From positions 1 to 64,000 of the forward strand of contig NBBL01000006.1 in the NCBI GenBank assembly GCA_002892395.1: a stretch of DNA of 64,000 nucleotides. The letters run 5' to 3'. Positions 55,101-62,453 of this stretch are shown here, in pieces. This DNA comes from Lachnospiraceae bacterium. GTDB lineage: Bacteria > Bacillota > Clostridia > Lachnospirales > Lachnospiraceae. Below the pieces are notes generated by a model. The model worked only from the letters and a program-made list of their open reading frames with translations. It had not been told where the DNA came from and did no database searches. A program made the translations under genes and the position numbers. How positions within the stretch are numbered: position 1 is the first letter of the stretch; every line of letters starts with the position of its first letter.

Positions 55101-55564
55101 TTGTAAACATAGTAATTCACAAACATATATTCGTTGTCCGGGCTGGGCAGCACAGTCATCTTTACTTCAATTCCGTCAATCACAGCGACGCCGCCATTTG
55201 TCCTGCACTGGACAGCCTTTTGTTCACCTCCATCGACGCTGATGTAGGTTTCATACCCGTTGTTACGAAAGGTGGTATTAAAGCCTGCGGCGTTGCTGGC
55301 AGTGTATTTGGTTGATTGATCCCGCTTGCCCTGAATATCAAAGGATATCTCTTTTTTTTCTTCGTTGTGTTCGTCGTAGTATATGGTTCCAATGGTGGAA
55401 TCACAGCTTTGTTCCCCCAAATTCTCCGGCTCCAGCTCCGACGCATACGCGGTCATGGGCGCTGCCGGTGTGAGGAAACTGAGCACCATGGTGAGCGCCA
55501 GCGTCTTCGCCAGGAAGCGCCGCAGGATTCCCTTCCCTGATTGTTGGTTTTTTTTGTTCTTCAT
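49196..55564 (-). CDS. Giant secreted adhesin-like protein with wall-binding repeats (2122 aa)
   Basis: Signal peptide (FLAKTLALTMVLSFLTPAAPMTAYA). Residues about 260-520 resemble a pectin-lyase-like beta helix (IDAPIELSGQNCDITIQS; GGTLTLGTAARVINAKG; SANFVMNGGRITGNESAEGG). Many MucBP-like and InlB-like modules follow (VTYLYEKVKGSIRF; VIYRYKVDY; FEGWIQGIYQPG; FAGWFIDADGDG). Then come a helical segment near residue 1840, a Gly-rich linker and C-terminal wall-binding repeats (GWFLDEAGNWYYC; GWHYDRDDSRWYYL; GWVQIGGKWYYF). It stops 11 bases before the next gene. Likely surface adhesion or matrix binding; ligand unknown. Confidence 0.85.
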   Translation of the reverse strand: MKNKKNQQSGKGILRRFLAKTLALTMVLSFLTPAAPMTAYASELEPENLGEQSCDSTIGTIYYDEHNEEKKEISFDIQGKRDQSTKYTASNAAGFNTTFRNNGYETYISVDGGEQKAVQCRTNGGVAVIDGIEVKMTVLPSPDNEYMFVNYYVYNRENTEKKVKLGSCADIQMDGHGVGADDPADTAALYRTDKGFYMQNTDNHSSFNLYTGESITGLKGPDTYWRGYFNDRKSYVFDNDDLVNQACVGMDSGLAYSWNITLHPHEMVHRRVAFSCRVNAYYVSYDWGDDDNNGTLLHPFLTLEHAIEKIGDRKGYIFIIDYEMIDAPIELSGQNCDITIQSSDYKVDEDNYDDDATISPAKIEKEGDEDIRSLERDKDYNGPLFKVTGGKLTFRQIDINGEKKESAGPLIEATGGTLTLGTAARVINAKGTATDQGSAIDLRGSANFVMNGGRITGNESAEGGKGAVYYHSSGAFRVSNEVNIQDNKDRAGTPANATLAAGKTIAVEGDLKKGKIGITSETLPEVMPGSVPTAANQEIPVAKIGDSYQNPPITFPFADNFEADQKEKQGVGVYVGTKFTGSTDNRKYAVLRRNGYRINFVYADIRGGAVRGTKNRTQQFGAGEPVEENAPAPVTGYMLKEVKIEQGGRSALKAETSGTDMGKITGTMPAENVTVTYLYEKVKGSIRFVANGGTPKPADIEGTIGSPVNGVFPGKNIAKRGYKFEGWIQGIYQPGSKTWRYPSQPYTYVSGLPTEFLPDPVAYYAMFTPDHSVKFDWTTAYQNQNGSIEFQTKITEKAYSVENPVAANQKPIKGYKWSPEDSRQMPSVFPFYREGNQEPTPFGSFDGNGHFSGIMPGQNASVIYRYKVDYSDPNGRSPLTVRYVTGSGGSEREVSTAFQQELYPEDSISVSPVNVFGYDLDPEHCRITAGDQADDRDGHLVSQVTGDFDSAGNYTGKMPNQPVEITYTYKPNGEGYRFQVRYEDMESEDSLLKEISSVTEKHPADANVKATYALPYGYRYAEQKAEPQAPEAQFDGAHNYTARMPVDDLTVTYRHQRDSSQWATIHYNGGRYGALSHDNERPSDDPNKKVSPDVIKDHDGSYLTEVLKADNQGHGDTWADVKKKRLVPLVSLDSTNSESQYYRFAGWFIDADGDGVWDKNDDREKLISEDQTFAGATTLTAAFEEDPDKWVDVQLTAGDHGTLTENGTGNPISHPVTIHTRCDSKWGDLLLPNNKPEVNYLVRGWYDGARKMGENDSLRNGATYTLQFYPDPLVFGTNAGDVDAAGSLDEDGKGRVTAFDTKPGYRYFITDLDGTILDVQDGSVTGRTVFDKRCPGTRYLVYEAEGSSDAAPGMKAAEVRGAHGHPSEVLTPVVERNYQITYDTKHEDKTVLTIEPADRDADYALLDQNGHVVHTQESGADGWQTPVKKPGRVVFSGLDYNGVYTVVARPKGKSGVTAESKRPDGTELTMDPGGELEIPKFTVKTVNGTVKTVGEHTVNGEEYEEAHRGDSVRVSAEAENDAGQRFRAWRVLVGAVSGLGAKLRALVFDFTMPDTNVVFSAEYERSRQSSPSNARVTDEVRGGNPGEMALDPKEVSGLEESLTTPKDRELMDVNHADVTYKVVYQKGRVKATVSNALRNFNGYENYLHKSAYTEAWDLGVLIERYVNGRRVGRTTPSDAAFNTYVQLDREDVDMMDYVLYQYRKDPDHPGKYLVDQVDTVGDPEETGGLFQFTARPDTHYVLTYSKAYHLTFLNEHSRSQPKHDFKVRKGEAPSDSTYETDYEKLEQPEPHMTDDQGIEYHFEDWSRRRDKLKAFDADQPIQKRTYVYAYYKDNGSEVRNTRKQLDDAIREAARRADDFFLKRKETGEILDAVKEALAVFDRTPGATAPELQKALDTLKRFLEPYDRTLDKRYDHYGRINTERNVGGSGGGGGGRGAGVQASPFVPESPKSYVVGTNGSWELLNAEKHEWAFVLNGGIRLVGRWGKLDYANGDVNRNGWYHFNAHGIMDSGWFLDEAGNWYYCNTAHDGWFGKMKTGWHYDRDDSRWYYLDPVTGRMATGWVQIGGKWYYFAPHTEGSAWAYDGAAEKWFYLDNKRRPFGSLYQNETTPDQYRVDGDGAWVK

Positions 55565-55590
55565 GTCTCTTTTTTCCCTCCGCTTCCCGT

Positions 55591-57240
55591 TTAAAAGTTA
55601 AGGCGCATCTCAGCCGGAAGATTTCCCGGGTCGGCAGGGCTTTTGCTCCCTGCGATGATGCCGCCTTCGTAGCGGTTCTTCCTGTTGCTTCTGTCGCAGT
55701 GATAGAAGCCTGTCCCCTCGCTCCCCTTTCGCCACCGGGGGGCATCGGCGTCGGTGCAGTAGGCGGCAAAGTGTCCGTCGATTACCAGCAGGTATCCGCC
55801 GTCCCGATCCTTAAGCACCCGCCGTCCGGTGACGGCTTTTCCGCTTTCATTCACCACCTGATAGCTGACGCTTTCCCGGTCCTCCGTTTTCACCACGCCG
55901 TAGCCGTATTCCTCATCGGCGTCCAGCCGAAGACCGTTGATGTAATACTTGCCGTCCTTTTTCTGAAGGCGGTTCCGATTTCCAAAGGCCTTTCCGTTTG
56001 CCCCGAAGCCGAAGGTAAAGACCCCGTCCGCCAGTTCCACCTTGATTTCCTTTCCGCTTTGCATGGAGCCGTCGTTCAGCTCATCCGGCGAAAAGAGGTA
56101 GAGATCCGCCTTTTCAATGCCGTACAGATCCCCCTCAATAAAGTCCCGGGAATCCCAGACGTCCACATCGTACTGCGCCACAAACTGGCTCTTCCCCTTA
56201 AAGAGCACGAAGCCGGTCTGCATTCTTCCGATGCCGTCGAAGGCGTACTTTCTTCCGTTGATCTCCCGGATGCGGTTCCGGTACACCTGCCCCTTCCCGT
56301 CTGTTCTCCACCAGCTGCTCTCCAGATCCAGGTGATCGTCCTCACTCAGCTTCTCCGACGGGAACATCCAGAGCCAGCGGTTCTTCATCAGCGGCCCGCC
56401 CTCGTAGCCGTTGTAGTACTTGACGGCCTTTTCCGTGGTGGGGTTGCTCCGGACCGCGTCGCTTAAGCTGGCCAGGTTTCCCCACCAGGAGAGCATGATG
56501 CCGTTCTCGTCAAAGCCGTAGGTGGCGCCGCCGATTTCCTTCTGCAGGGGATCCTTTCCCCGGCTTCGGTACTTCTTGGAGTCCGCCCCGAAGTACATCC
56601 ACATCTCCGGGTAATCGCTGTAACTTCTTCCGCCGACTTCGCTCTCCAGGTTGGAGCCGCCCACCCCCTCCAGAGTGCCGATGCCGCCGTAGTTCAGCCA
56701 CTGTCCCGTGTACAGCGCGCCGTCTGCCCCGGCGAAGTAGTACCCCTCCGTGAAGGGATCGCTGCTTTCCACGGGATCGCCGTTCTCGTCCAGAAAGCCG
56801 GTTAACATAACGCCGTTTTCATCGAAGGCGTAATACGCCCCATTGATTTCCTTTCGAAAGCTTTTGTTCTTTCCCCGGTACGCCCGTCCGTCTGCTCCGA
56901 AGTAGCGCCAGCCCTCTTCACAGACCTCCCGGGAATTGCTCCCGTCGATCCGGACCCAGGCGTTGGTCTTCATCCTTCCGTCGGAATCCAGAAAATAGTC
57001 GGAATCCCGCCAGGAAATCATCTGATTCTTGACCATGTGTCCGTCCTCCCCCAGGTAGTACCAGGCGTCCTGGGACTTTCTCCAGACGTTGGTCACCGGA
57101 ACATTGTCCCGATTGAGGTAGCTCCACTCGTCTCCGCTTCGGATCCACCCCTCCACGGCATAGGCCGGAGCCGTCGGCAGGATGCACCCCAGCGCGACAG
57201 CCAGTGCAAACGCCCCGGCGATCTGTTTTCTTTTCTGCAT
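55591..57240 (-). CDS. Secreted protein made mainly of wall-binding repeats (549 aa)
   Basis: Start ATG 57240, with GGAGGGGG upstream, followed by a signal peptide (KRKQIAGAFALAVALGCILPTAPAYA). The mature protein starts directly with choline/glucan-binding-type repeats (WIRSGDEWSYLNRDNVPVTN; VWRKSQDAWYYLGEDGHMVKN; YYAFDENGVMLTGF) and keeps this pattern to about residue 430, with longer, irregular units rich in Y-F-G/D-x-N-G. No catalytic domain was recognised. First gene of the surface operon, 26 bases before the 2122-residue gene. Could be a wall organiser or a scaffold for the two adhesins. Confidence 0.82.
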   Translation of the reverse strand: MQKRKQIAGAFALAVALGCILPTAPAYAVEGWIRSGDEWSYLNRDNVPVTNVWRKSQDAWYYLGEDGHMVKNQMISWRDSDYFLDSDGRMKTNAWVRIDGSNSREVCEEGWRYFGADGRAYRGKNKSFRKEINGAYYAFDENGVMLTGFLDENGDPVESSDPFTEGYYFAGADGALYTGQWLNYGGIGTLEGVGGSNLESEVGGRSYSDYPEMWMYFGADSKKYRSRGKDPLQKEIGGATYGFDENGIMLSWWGNLASLSDAVRSNPTTEKAVKYYNGYEGGPLMKNRWLWMFPSEKLSEDDHLDLESSWWRTDGKGQVYRNRIREINGRKYAFDGIGRMQTGFVLFKGKSQFVAQYDVDVWDSRDFIEGDLYGIEKADLYLFSPDELNDGSMQSGKEIKVELADGVFTFGFGANGKAFGNRNRLQKKDGKYYINGLRLDADEEYGYGVVKTEDRESVSYQVVNESGKAVTGRRVLKDRDGGYLLVIDGHFAAYCTDADAPRWRKGSEGTGFYHCDRSNRKNRYEGGIIAGSKSPADPGNLPAEMRLNF

Positions 57241-57331
57241 GTCTTCCCCCTCCCGAATCCGATGGTTCAAAGAATCCAAGATTCCATTCGGCATCCATCG
57301 TTCTGTCTCAACCTAAAATAAAATACACAAT

Positions 57332-57361
57332 ATTTTAACGTATTCTTTTTTTCCGTGTCAA
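57332..57361 (-). promoter_or_regulatory. Promoter of the surface-protein operon
   Basis: Minus strand TTGACA (57356-57361), 18 bases, TAAAAT (57332-57337). The leader before the first gene is about 85 bases. Confidence 0.75.
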
Positions 57362-57412
57362 TATGATGGAAACCGGGAAAGAAAAAAATTCTAGCGATCC
57401 TTCCCGTTTTAT

Positions 57413-57460
57413 TCAAAAAACAGCCATATCCCTGATAAACGTTGGGATTATGGCTGTTTT
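57413..57460 (-). terminator. Terminator after deoB
   Basis: Minus-strand stem AAACAGCCATA/TATGGCTGTTT with extra pairing in the loop, followed by TTTGAAT; 33 bases after the deoB stop. Confidence 0.8.
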
Positions 57461-57492
57461 CCTTCCGTTCCATGCTCCGCCGGATTTTTCGG

Positions 57493-58695
57493 TCACTTCA
57501 ATGCATCCAGCACCGAGACTCCGATGCTTCCTTTTGGCATCTCCACGCCGAAATTATCGCAAATCGTGGCGCCAATCACCGCAAAATCCTCCGCTGTTTC
57601 CAGCGCTCCCCCGCCGCGCTCCGAAAAGCGGGGTGAGTAGGCGAGAAACGGCACCTCCTCCCTGGTGTGATCCGTTCCCCTCCAGGTCGGATCGTTTCCA
57701 TGATCCGCCGTGAGAATCAAAAGATCATCCGGGCGAAGAGAACGGATGAGCACCCCCAGCTTCTCATCAAAACGCTCCAGCTCCTGCCCGTAGCCAATCG
57801 GATTCCGCCGATGTCCCCACAGGGCGTCGAAATCCACCAGATTGACAAAACAAAGGCCGGTAAAATCCTCCTGCATGCAAAGAGCGATGGTCTGATCCAT
57901 CCCTTGCACGCTGCTGTCTGAGTGCAGGCTCCTGGTGATTCCGCTTCCGTCAAAAATATCGCGGATCTTTCCGATTCCAATCACTTGGAGCCCCGCGTCC
58001 TGCAGCGCATTGAGCGCCGTATCCTGCGGCGGTTGAAGGGCGTAATCTCTCCGGTTGGATGTGCGCCGGAACTCGCCCCTTTTTTCTCCCACATACGGAC
58101 GGGCAATGACCCGGCCCACCCGCCACTCGTCGCGAAGTGTAAGCTTCCTTGCAATCTCACAGTAATGGTACAGGGTTTCCAGCCCCATGTGGGTTTCATG
58201 ACCGCAGATCTGCAGTACGGAATCCGCAGAGGTGTAGACAATCAGCTTGTTTTCTTTGATTTCCTGCTCTCCCAGCTCATCCAGGATCGCAGTTCCGCTC
58301 GCCGCTTTATTTCCGATGATGCTCCGCCCGGTCTCAAGCTCCAGCGCATGGATGAGCGCCGGCGGAAATCCCGTCTCGGTGAAGGTGATAAAGGGCTTGG
58401 TGGTATAGATCCCCATCATCTCCCAGTGCCCCGTCATCGTGTCCTTTCCCAGGCTTTTCTCTCTCAGCGCAAAAAAGCGCCCCATCGGATCGGAAACCGG
58501 GGGAACATGAGGAAGCGGTTTCAAATTTCCGATTCCCAGCTTCTGCAAATTCGGGATATGAAAGCTCTCCATCCGCGCCGCAATGTGCCCCAGCGTATCC
58601 GCTCCCTCGTCCCCGAAGCGCGCCGCATCCGGCGCATTTCCGATCCCAAGGGAATCCAAAACAATGGTGAATATTCTCTGATATCTCCCCTTCAT
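57493..58695 (-). CDS. deoB: Phosphopentomutase
   Basis: A protein of 400 residues from ATG 58695, overlapping the cdd stop by 4 bases. Alkaline-phosphatase-fold motifs: [39 protein letters not shown] (phospho-threonine region), [24 protein letters not shown] and [22 protein letters not shown] with Mn ligands D and H. It interconverts (deoxy)ribose 1- and 5-phosphate, feeding deoC. Last gene of the nucleoside-salvage operon. Confidence 0.97.
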   Translation of the reverse strand: MKGRYQRIFTIVLDSLGIGNAPDAARFGDEGADTLGHIAARMESFHIPNLQKLGIGNLKPLPHVPPVSDPMGRFFALREKSLGKDTMTGHWEMMGIYTTKPFITFTETGFPPALIHALELETGRSIIGNKAASGTAILDELGEQEIKENKLIVYTSADSVLQICGHETHMGLETLYHYCEIARKLTLRDEWRVGRVIARPYVGEKRGEFRRTSNRRDYALQPPQDTALNALQDAGLQVIGIGKIRDIFDGSGITRSLHSDSSVQGMDQTIALCMQEDFTGLCFVNLVDFDALWGHRRNPIGYGQELERFDEKLGVLIRSLRPDDLLILTADHGNDPTWRGTDHTREEVPFLAYSPRFSERGGGALETAEDFAVIGATICDNFGVEMPKGSIGVSVLDALK

Positions 58696-59147
58696 TCCGC
58701 TTCTCCCCCGTCCTTTCCATGCACTTCCGCCGATTGCCGCAGCTGTTCGGCTCCAAATCCCAGCGGAAGCAGATCCTGTAAACGCAGGGTGCGCAGCACC
58801 CCCTCCCGGTTTCCCATGATGATGCGAAACTCCTCCCCGCAGCAGAACTCCTGCATAACCTGACGGCACACGCCGCACGGCGGACAAAAGTCCAGCGCCT
58901 CCGAATCGGCGGGGCCGCCTGCGATTGCAATTGCCAGAAACCTCCGCTCTCCTTCGCTGATTGCCTTGAAAAATGCTGTCCGCTCCGCGCAGTTACTCGG
59001 ACTGTAAGCTGCATTTTCAATGTTCCCGCCGCTGTATACCTTCCCCTGATCCGTCAAAAGCGCCGCCCCCACAAGAAATCCGGAATAGGGCGCATAGGCC
59101 CGTTTCCTCGCCCTCACCGCTTCCAGATACAACTCCTTGTCAGTCAT
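58692..59147 (-). CDS. cdd: Cytidine deaminase
   Basis: A protein of 151 residues. Catalytic and zinc motifs: [17 protein letters not shown] (Cys and Glu) and [10 protein letters not shown] (two Cys). It deaminates (deoxy)cytidine to (deoxy)uridine, the substrate of the upstream phosphorylase. Overlaps udp by 8 bases and deoB by 4. The C-terminus is somewhat longer than in the typical 130-residue enzyme. Confidence 0.95.
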   Translation of the reverse strand: MTDKELYLEAVRARKRAYAPYSGFLVGAALLTDQGKVYSGGNIENAAYSPSNCAERTAFFKAISEGERRFLAIAIAGGPADSEALDFCPPCGVCRQVMQEFCCGEEFRIIMGNREGVLRTLRLQDLLPLGFGAEQLRQSAEVHGKDGGEAE

Positions 59148-59928
59148 GCCCGTTCCCCCTCTCGCGCAAAATCAGCATACGAATGGCGTCCACCGCTGTC
59201 CGGATCGCAGGCTCCGGGTCGTGAACCTGCGGATTGGGAAGCCCCTTTTTCGCCCGCTCCTGATTAGCAATCACCAGAAAGCAGGAAGCCACCCGCACCC
59301 GCAGGCAGGCGCCTGCGACAAAGAGCGCCGCCGACTCCATCTCGGAGGCGAGGCACCCCAGCCTGAGCCACGCCTCCCACTTGCTTTGCAGCTCATAAAA
59401 CACCGGCATCTTCTCCGGTTCGTGCTGACCGAAAAAGGAATCCTTGCACTGAACCACACCAATGTGATGGCAAATCCTGTTTTTTTCCGCCGCCTCCTTT
59501 AGAGCTGCCGTCAGTGTCCAGTCGGGAACGGCGGGATACTCCGGCGGCGCGTACTCATGGCTGGTTCCTTCCATGCGGATTGCTCCGCTGGCGATCACAA
59601 GATCGCCGCCCTTCACATCCTCCCGCATCCCTCCGCAGGTGCCGACCCGGACAAAGCTGTCCGCCCCGCAGCGGGCAAGCTCCGTCAAGGCGATGGCGGC
59701 AGAGGGCCCTCCGATTCCGGTGGATGTGACGCTGACCTTCTCCCCCTCCAGGTAGCCGGTATAGGTCACAAACTCCCGCACATCCGCCACCTGCTCCGCC
59801 CCATCCAGATGAGCGGCTATGGCCTTGCAGCGCTTCGGATCTCCGGGCAAAATGACAAAGCGCCCCACATCGCCTGCTCCGACTCCCGTATGGTACTGCT
59901 TTCCTGTGCCTCCCGTATAGTCGATCAT
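59140..59928 (-). CDS. udp: Uridine phosphorylase
   Basis: A protein of 262 residues from ATG 59928, with AAGGAGG upstream; the longer upstream open frame overlaps the divergent gene. Nucleoside phosphorylase motifs: [17 protein letters not shown] (phosphate site), [24 protein letters not shown] and [13 protein letters not shown]. It splits uridine to uracil and ribose 1-phosphate. First gene of udp-cdd-deoB. Confidence 0.93.
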   Translation of the reverse strand: MIDYTGGTGKQYHTGVGAGDVGRFVILPGDPKRCKAIAAHLDGAEQVADVREFVTYTGYLEGEKVSVTSTGIGGPSAAIALTELARCGADSFVRVGTCGGMREDVKGGDLVIASGAIRMEGTSHEYAPPEYPAVPDWTLTAALKEAAEKNRICHHIGVVQCKDSFFGQHEPEKMPVFYELQSKWEAWLRLGCLASEMESAALFVAGACLRVRVASCFLVIANQERAKKGLPNPQVHDPEPAIRTAVDAIRMLILRERGNGHD

Positions 59929-59962
59929 GGCTGCCTCCTTCGTTCCGCTTCTTCTGCTTTTT

Positions 59963-59968
59963 ATTATA
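59963..59968 (-). promoter_or_regulatory. -10 box of the udp operon
   Basis: Minus strand TATAAT, 35 bases before the udp start. No good -35 is visible at 16-18 bases, so the promoter may need an activator. Confidence 0.5.
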
Positions 59969-60020
59969 CCATCCGTTCCGAAGACAGCGCTCCTTTTTTG
60001 CTTCTCTTTTTCCGCTTCTC

Positions 60021-60049
60021 TTGATTTCAGCTGCGGAAGCGGGCACAAT
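60021..60049 (+). promoter_or_regulatory. Weak promoter of the HD-domain gene
   Basis: TTGATT (60021-60026), 17 bases, CACAAT (60044-60049), 45 bases before the start codon and divergent from udp. Confidence 0.45.
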
Positions 60050-60094
60050 AGAAAGAGAAGCATTTCGTTTTCCGAACACAGGGGAGGGGCCGCG

Positions 60095-60733
60095 ATGAAA
60101 GAAAGCGAATCTTACGAACATTTCATAAAGGTAGAGACACTCCGGGAGGAGGTTCAGCGAACGGCTGCCGCCCATGGGTTTCAGCAGACGCTGGATGCCC
60201 TTTCCTTTGCGGAACGCTGTCACGCCGGTCAGAAACGAAAAGGGCCGGCCAGGCTCCCGTACATCATCCACCCCCTCACCATGGCTTCCCACGCCATTTC
60301 CCTCGGCCTCCTGGAGGATGATCTTCTGGCTGCCATTCTTCTCCACGACACCTGCGAGGACTGCGGCATCCTCCCGGAAGAGCTGCCGGTTCGTCCCGCT
60401 GCCCGGGAGGCGGTGCGTCTTCTGAGCTTTTCTGTTCTGCCGGGGGAAGAAAGGGCTGCTGCAAAGAAGCGCTATTTCGCTCAGATTCCTGCCAACCGCA
60501 TTGCCGCCATCACCAAGCTTTTAGATCGCTGCAACAATCTCTCCTACATGGTGTACGGCTTCTCCAAGGAAAAGATGCTGGATTACATAGACGAAACCAA
60601 GCGGTACGTCATCCCCATCCTTCAGTACGCAAAAGAGCATTACCGGGAATACGGCAATGCCCTCTTTCTCATCAATTATCAAATGTGCAGTCTCCTGAAT
60701 TCCATTCAGGTTCTGCTGGAGCGAAGTCTCTGA
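60095..60733 (+). CDS. HD-domain phosphohydrolase, SpoT-like
   Basis: A protein of 212 residues from ATG 60095, with GGGGAGGGG upstream. The HD pattern of the RelA/SpoT hydrolase family is visible: [31 protein letters not shown], then [12 protein letters not shown] (HD pair), and later [14 protein letters not shown] with N. It lacks the synthetase, TGS and ACT parts, so it could be a small (p)ppGpp hydrolase or a hydrolase of another nucleotide. The only plus-strand host gene here apart from hppA, it ends 9 bases from the convergent antiporter gene. Confidence 0.8.
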   Translation: MKESESYEHFIKVETLREEVQRTAAAHGFQQTLDALSFAERCHAGQKRKGPARLPYIIHPLTMASHAISLGLLEDDLLAAILLHDTCEDCGILPEELPVRPAAREAVRLLSFSVLPGEERAAAKKRYFAQIPANRIAAITKLLDRCNNLSYMVYGFSKEKMLDYIDETKRYVIPILQYAKEHYREYGNALFLINYQMCSLLNSIQVLLERSL

Positions 60734-60742
60734 ATCCTGAAA

Positions 60743-62047
60743 TCACGCTGCATTCTTTTCCCGCAGGATGGAAATCAAAACCATGAGAAGCAAGAGATAC
60801 GGATAAAACAGCCAGGGCATGATGTGAATCCCCGGCACGCCTGAGAGCGAGGCTGCAATCAGAACCTGGGCGCCATACGGGATGATTCCCTGGGCAATGC
60901 AGGAGCAAGTATCCAGAAGCGAGGCCGTCTTTTTCGGATCAATGTCATATTCCCCGCTGATCGTCTTTGCAATGGGCCCCGCAATGACGATTGCAACCGT
61001 ATTGTTTGCCGTCGCGATGTCCATGAGCATCGTCAGAAGTCCGATTCCGCACAAGCCGCCTCTCCTGCCCCGAAACCGCCTGCGAATGAACGATAAAACC
61101 GCTTCAAAGCCTCCATGTGCCTCCATCAGAGAGCTGATGGAAACAACCAGGATTGTCACCACCATGGTCTCAAACATCCCGGAGGTTCCTGCCCCCATGG
61201 CAGAAAACGCGGCGGCAATCGTCAGGCTCCCGCTGTAAATGCCGGCGCAGAGAAACAGCAGCACGCCGACCCCCAGCACCGCAAACACATTCATTCCCAA
61301 AAGTGCCAGCGTCAGCACCACCAGATACGGAAACGCCAGGATCAGAGAGTAAGCCTGCACCTCAATCTGCGCGCTGTCCCCCAAAACGGAAATGACGCAC
61401 AGAATCAGTAAGGTTACCAGGGAAGCCGGAAGGGCGATTCGAACATTGGTTCTGAATTTATCCTTCATTTCGACGCCCTGTGTCTTGGTCGCGGCAATGG
61501 TTGTGTCCGAAATAAAGGACAGGTTGTCGCCGAACATTGCGCCGCCCACCACAGTTCCGACGCAAAGAGGAAGAAACAGTCCTGCCGTCCCGGCGATGGA
61601 TCCTGCAATCGGCACCAGCACCGTAATGGTGCCGACGCTTGTCCCCATGGACATGGAGATCAGGCAGGCAATGAGGAAGAGACCCGGAATTGCAAAGCGC
61701 CCCGGAATCATATTCAAGAGAAGATTCGCCGTGGATTCCACACCGCCCGCCGCCTTTGCAAGACCGCTGAATGCACCTGCCATCAAAAAGATGAATAGCA
61801 TGAGGACGATGTTCTCGTCGCCGATTCCGCCGGCGCAGACCTTGATTTTTTCTTCAAAGGACAGGGCGGGATTTTGCAGGAAGGCAACGATCAATGCGAT
61901 TCCGAAGGCTACCACCACCGAGATGACGTAGAAGCCCATCTGCCCCTCCTCAGGGCGGATGTATTCAAAATAGATTCCGCTTCCCAGATACAAAATTAAA
62001 AAAACAAGAATCGGAATCAGCGCTGCCGGATTGGCTTTTTCTTTCAT
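60743..62047 (-). CDS. NhaC-family Na+/H+ antiporter
   Basis: A protein of 434 residues from ATG 62047, with GGGGAG 7 bases upstream. About 11-12 hydrophobic helices. Family features: SMGTSVGTITVLVPIAGSIAG, VVGGAMFGDNLSFISDTTIAATKTQG (conserved polar Asp-Asn and Asp-Thr), and MDIATANNTVAIVIAGPIAKTIS. It sits in the membrane and exchanges Na+ for H+ or a related amine/acid pair; some family members exchange malate and lactate. Monocistronic. The neighbouring K+-dependent pyrophosphatase also energises ion gradients. Confidence 0.88.
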   Translation of the reverse strand: MKEKANPAALIPILVFLILYLGSGIYFEYIRPEEGQMGFYVISVVVAFGIALIVAFLQNPALSFEEKIKVCAGGIGDENIVLMLFIFLMAGAFSGLAKAAGGVESTANLLLNMIPGRFAIPGLFLIACLISMSMGTSVGTITVLVPIAGSIAGTAGLFLPLCVGTVVGGAMFGDNLSFISDTTIAATKTQGVEMKDKFRTNVRIALPASLVTLLILCVISVLGDSAQIEVQAYSLILAFPYLVVLTLALLGMNVFAVLGVGVLLFLCAGIYSGSLTIAAAFSAMGAGTSGMFETMVVTILVVSISSLMEAHGGFEAVLSFIRRRFRGRRGGLCGIGLLTMLMDIATANNTVAIVIAGPIAKTISGEYDIDPKKTASLLDTCSCIAQGIIPYGAQVLIAASLSGVPGIHIMPWLFYPYLLLLMVLISILREKNAA

Positions 62048-62080
62048 TTATTCTCTCCCCTTTTCATCATTTCACTGTAC

Positions 62081-62110
62081 GAAAAAGACCTCCCCGCCTC
62101 CGGGGAAGCC
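62081..62110 (-). terminator. Terminator after tRNA-Gln(UUG)
   Basis: Minus-strand stem TTCCCC/GGGGAG with flanking pairs, followed by TCTTTTTCG. Confidence 0.7.
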
Positions 62111-62129
62111 TTCTCCTGTGACGCACCAG

Positions 62130-62201
62130 CTGGGCTGGCCGGATTCGAACCGTCGAGTGAAGGAGTCAAAGTCCTTTGCCTTACCGCTTGGCGACAGCCC
62201 A
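62130..62201 (-). tRNA. tRNA-Gln, anticodon UUG
   Basis: Minus strand: acceptor TGGGCTG/CAGCCCA with G discriminator, D arm GCC...GGC, anticodon stem AAGGA/TCCTT with loop CTTTGAC (anticodon TTG), T arm GACGG-TTCGAAT-CCGGC. The T stem contains one A-G mismatch. CCA is not encoded. Confidence 0.93.
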
Positions 62202-62237
62202 TCATTGCAACCATGCTTCTGCATTTTTGCAAGCAAT

Positions 62238-62266
62238 ATCTTATCACATCTCTCCCGACAAGGCAA
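62238..62266 (-). promoter_or_regulatory. Promoter of tRNA-Gln(UUG)
   Basis: Minus strand TTGCCT (62261-62266), 17 bases, TAAGAT (62238-62243). Confidence 0.6.
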
Positions 62267-62410
62267 TTTATATCTTGCATCTTACATTTTTGTTGAACAT
62301 TCTTAAACGGTACGGGGGAGGGCAATTGCTGCTCCTTTCGTGAGTCTTTCAGATAGATTTTTCGAGGTTTTGTCTAAAATATATCTATTCTTGTCTTTTC
62401 CCATTGAAAC

Positions 62411-62433
62411 GTGTACTGTATAGTACAGTACAC
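62411..62433. promoter_or_regulatory. Perfect inverted repeat upstream of hppA
   Basis: GTGTACTGTA-TAG-TACAGTACAC, a 10-base perfect dyad, 20 bases before the hppA start codon and close to its ribosome site. Could be an operator or an mRNA hairpin. Nothing else is seen in 62267-62410. Confidence 0.7.
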
Positions 62434-62453
62434 TGTCAAAGGGGGTTCTACCT

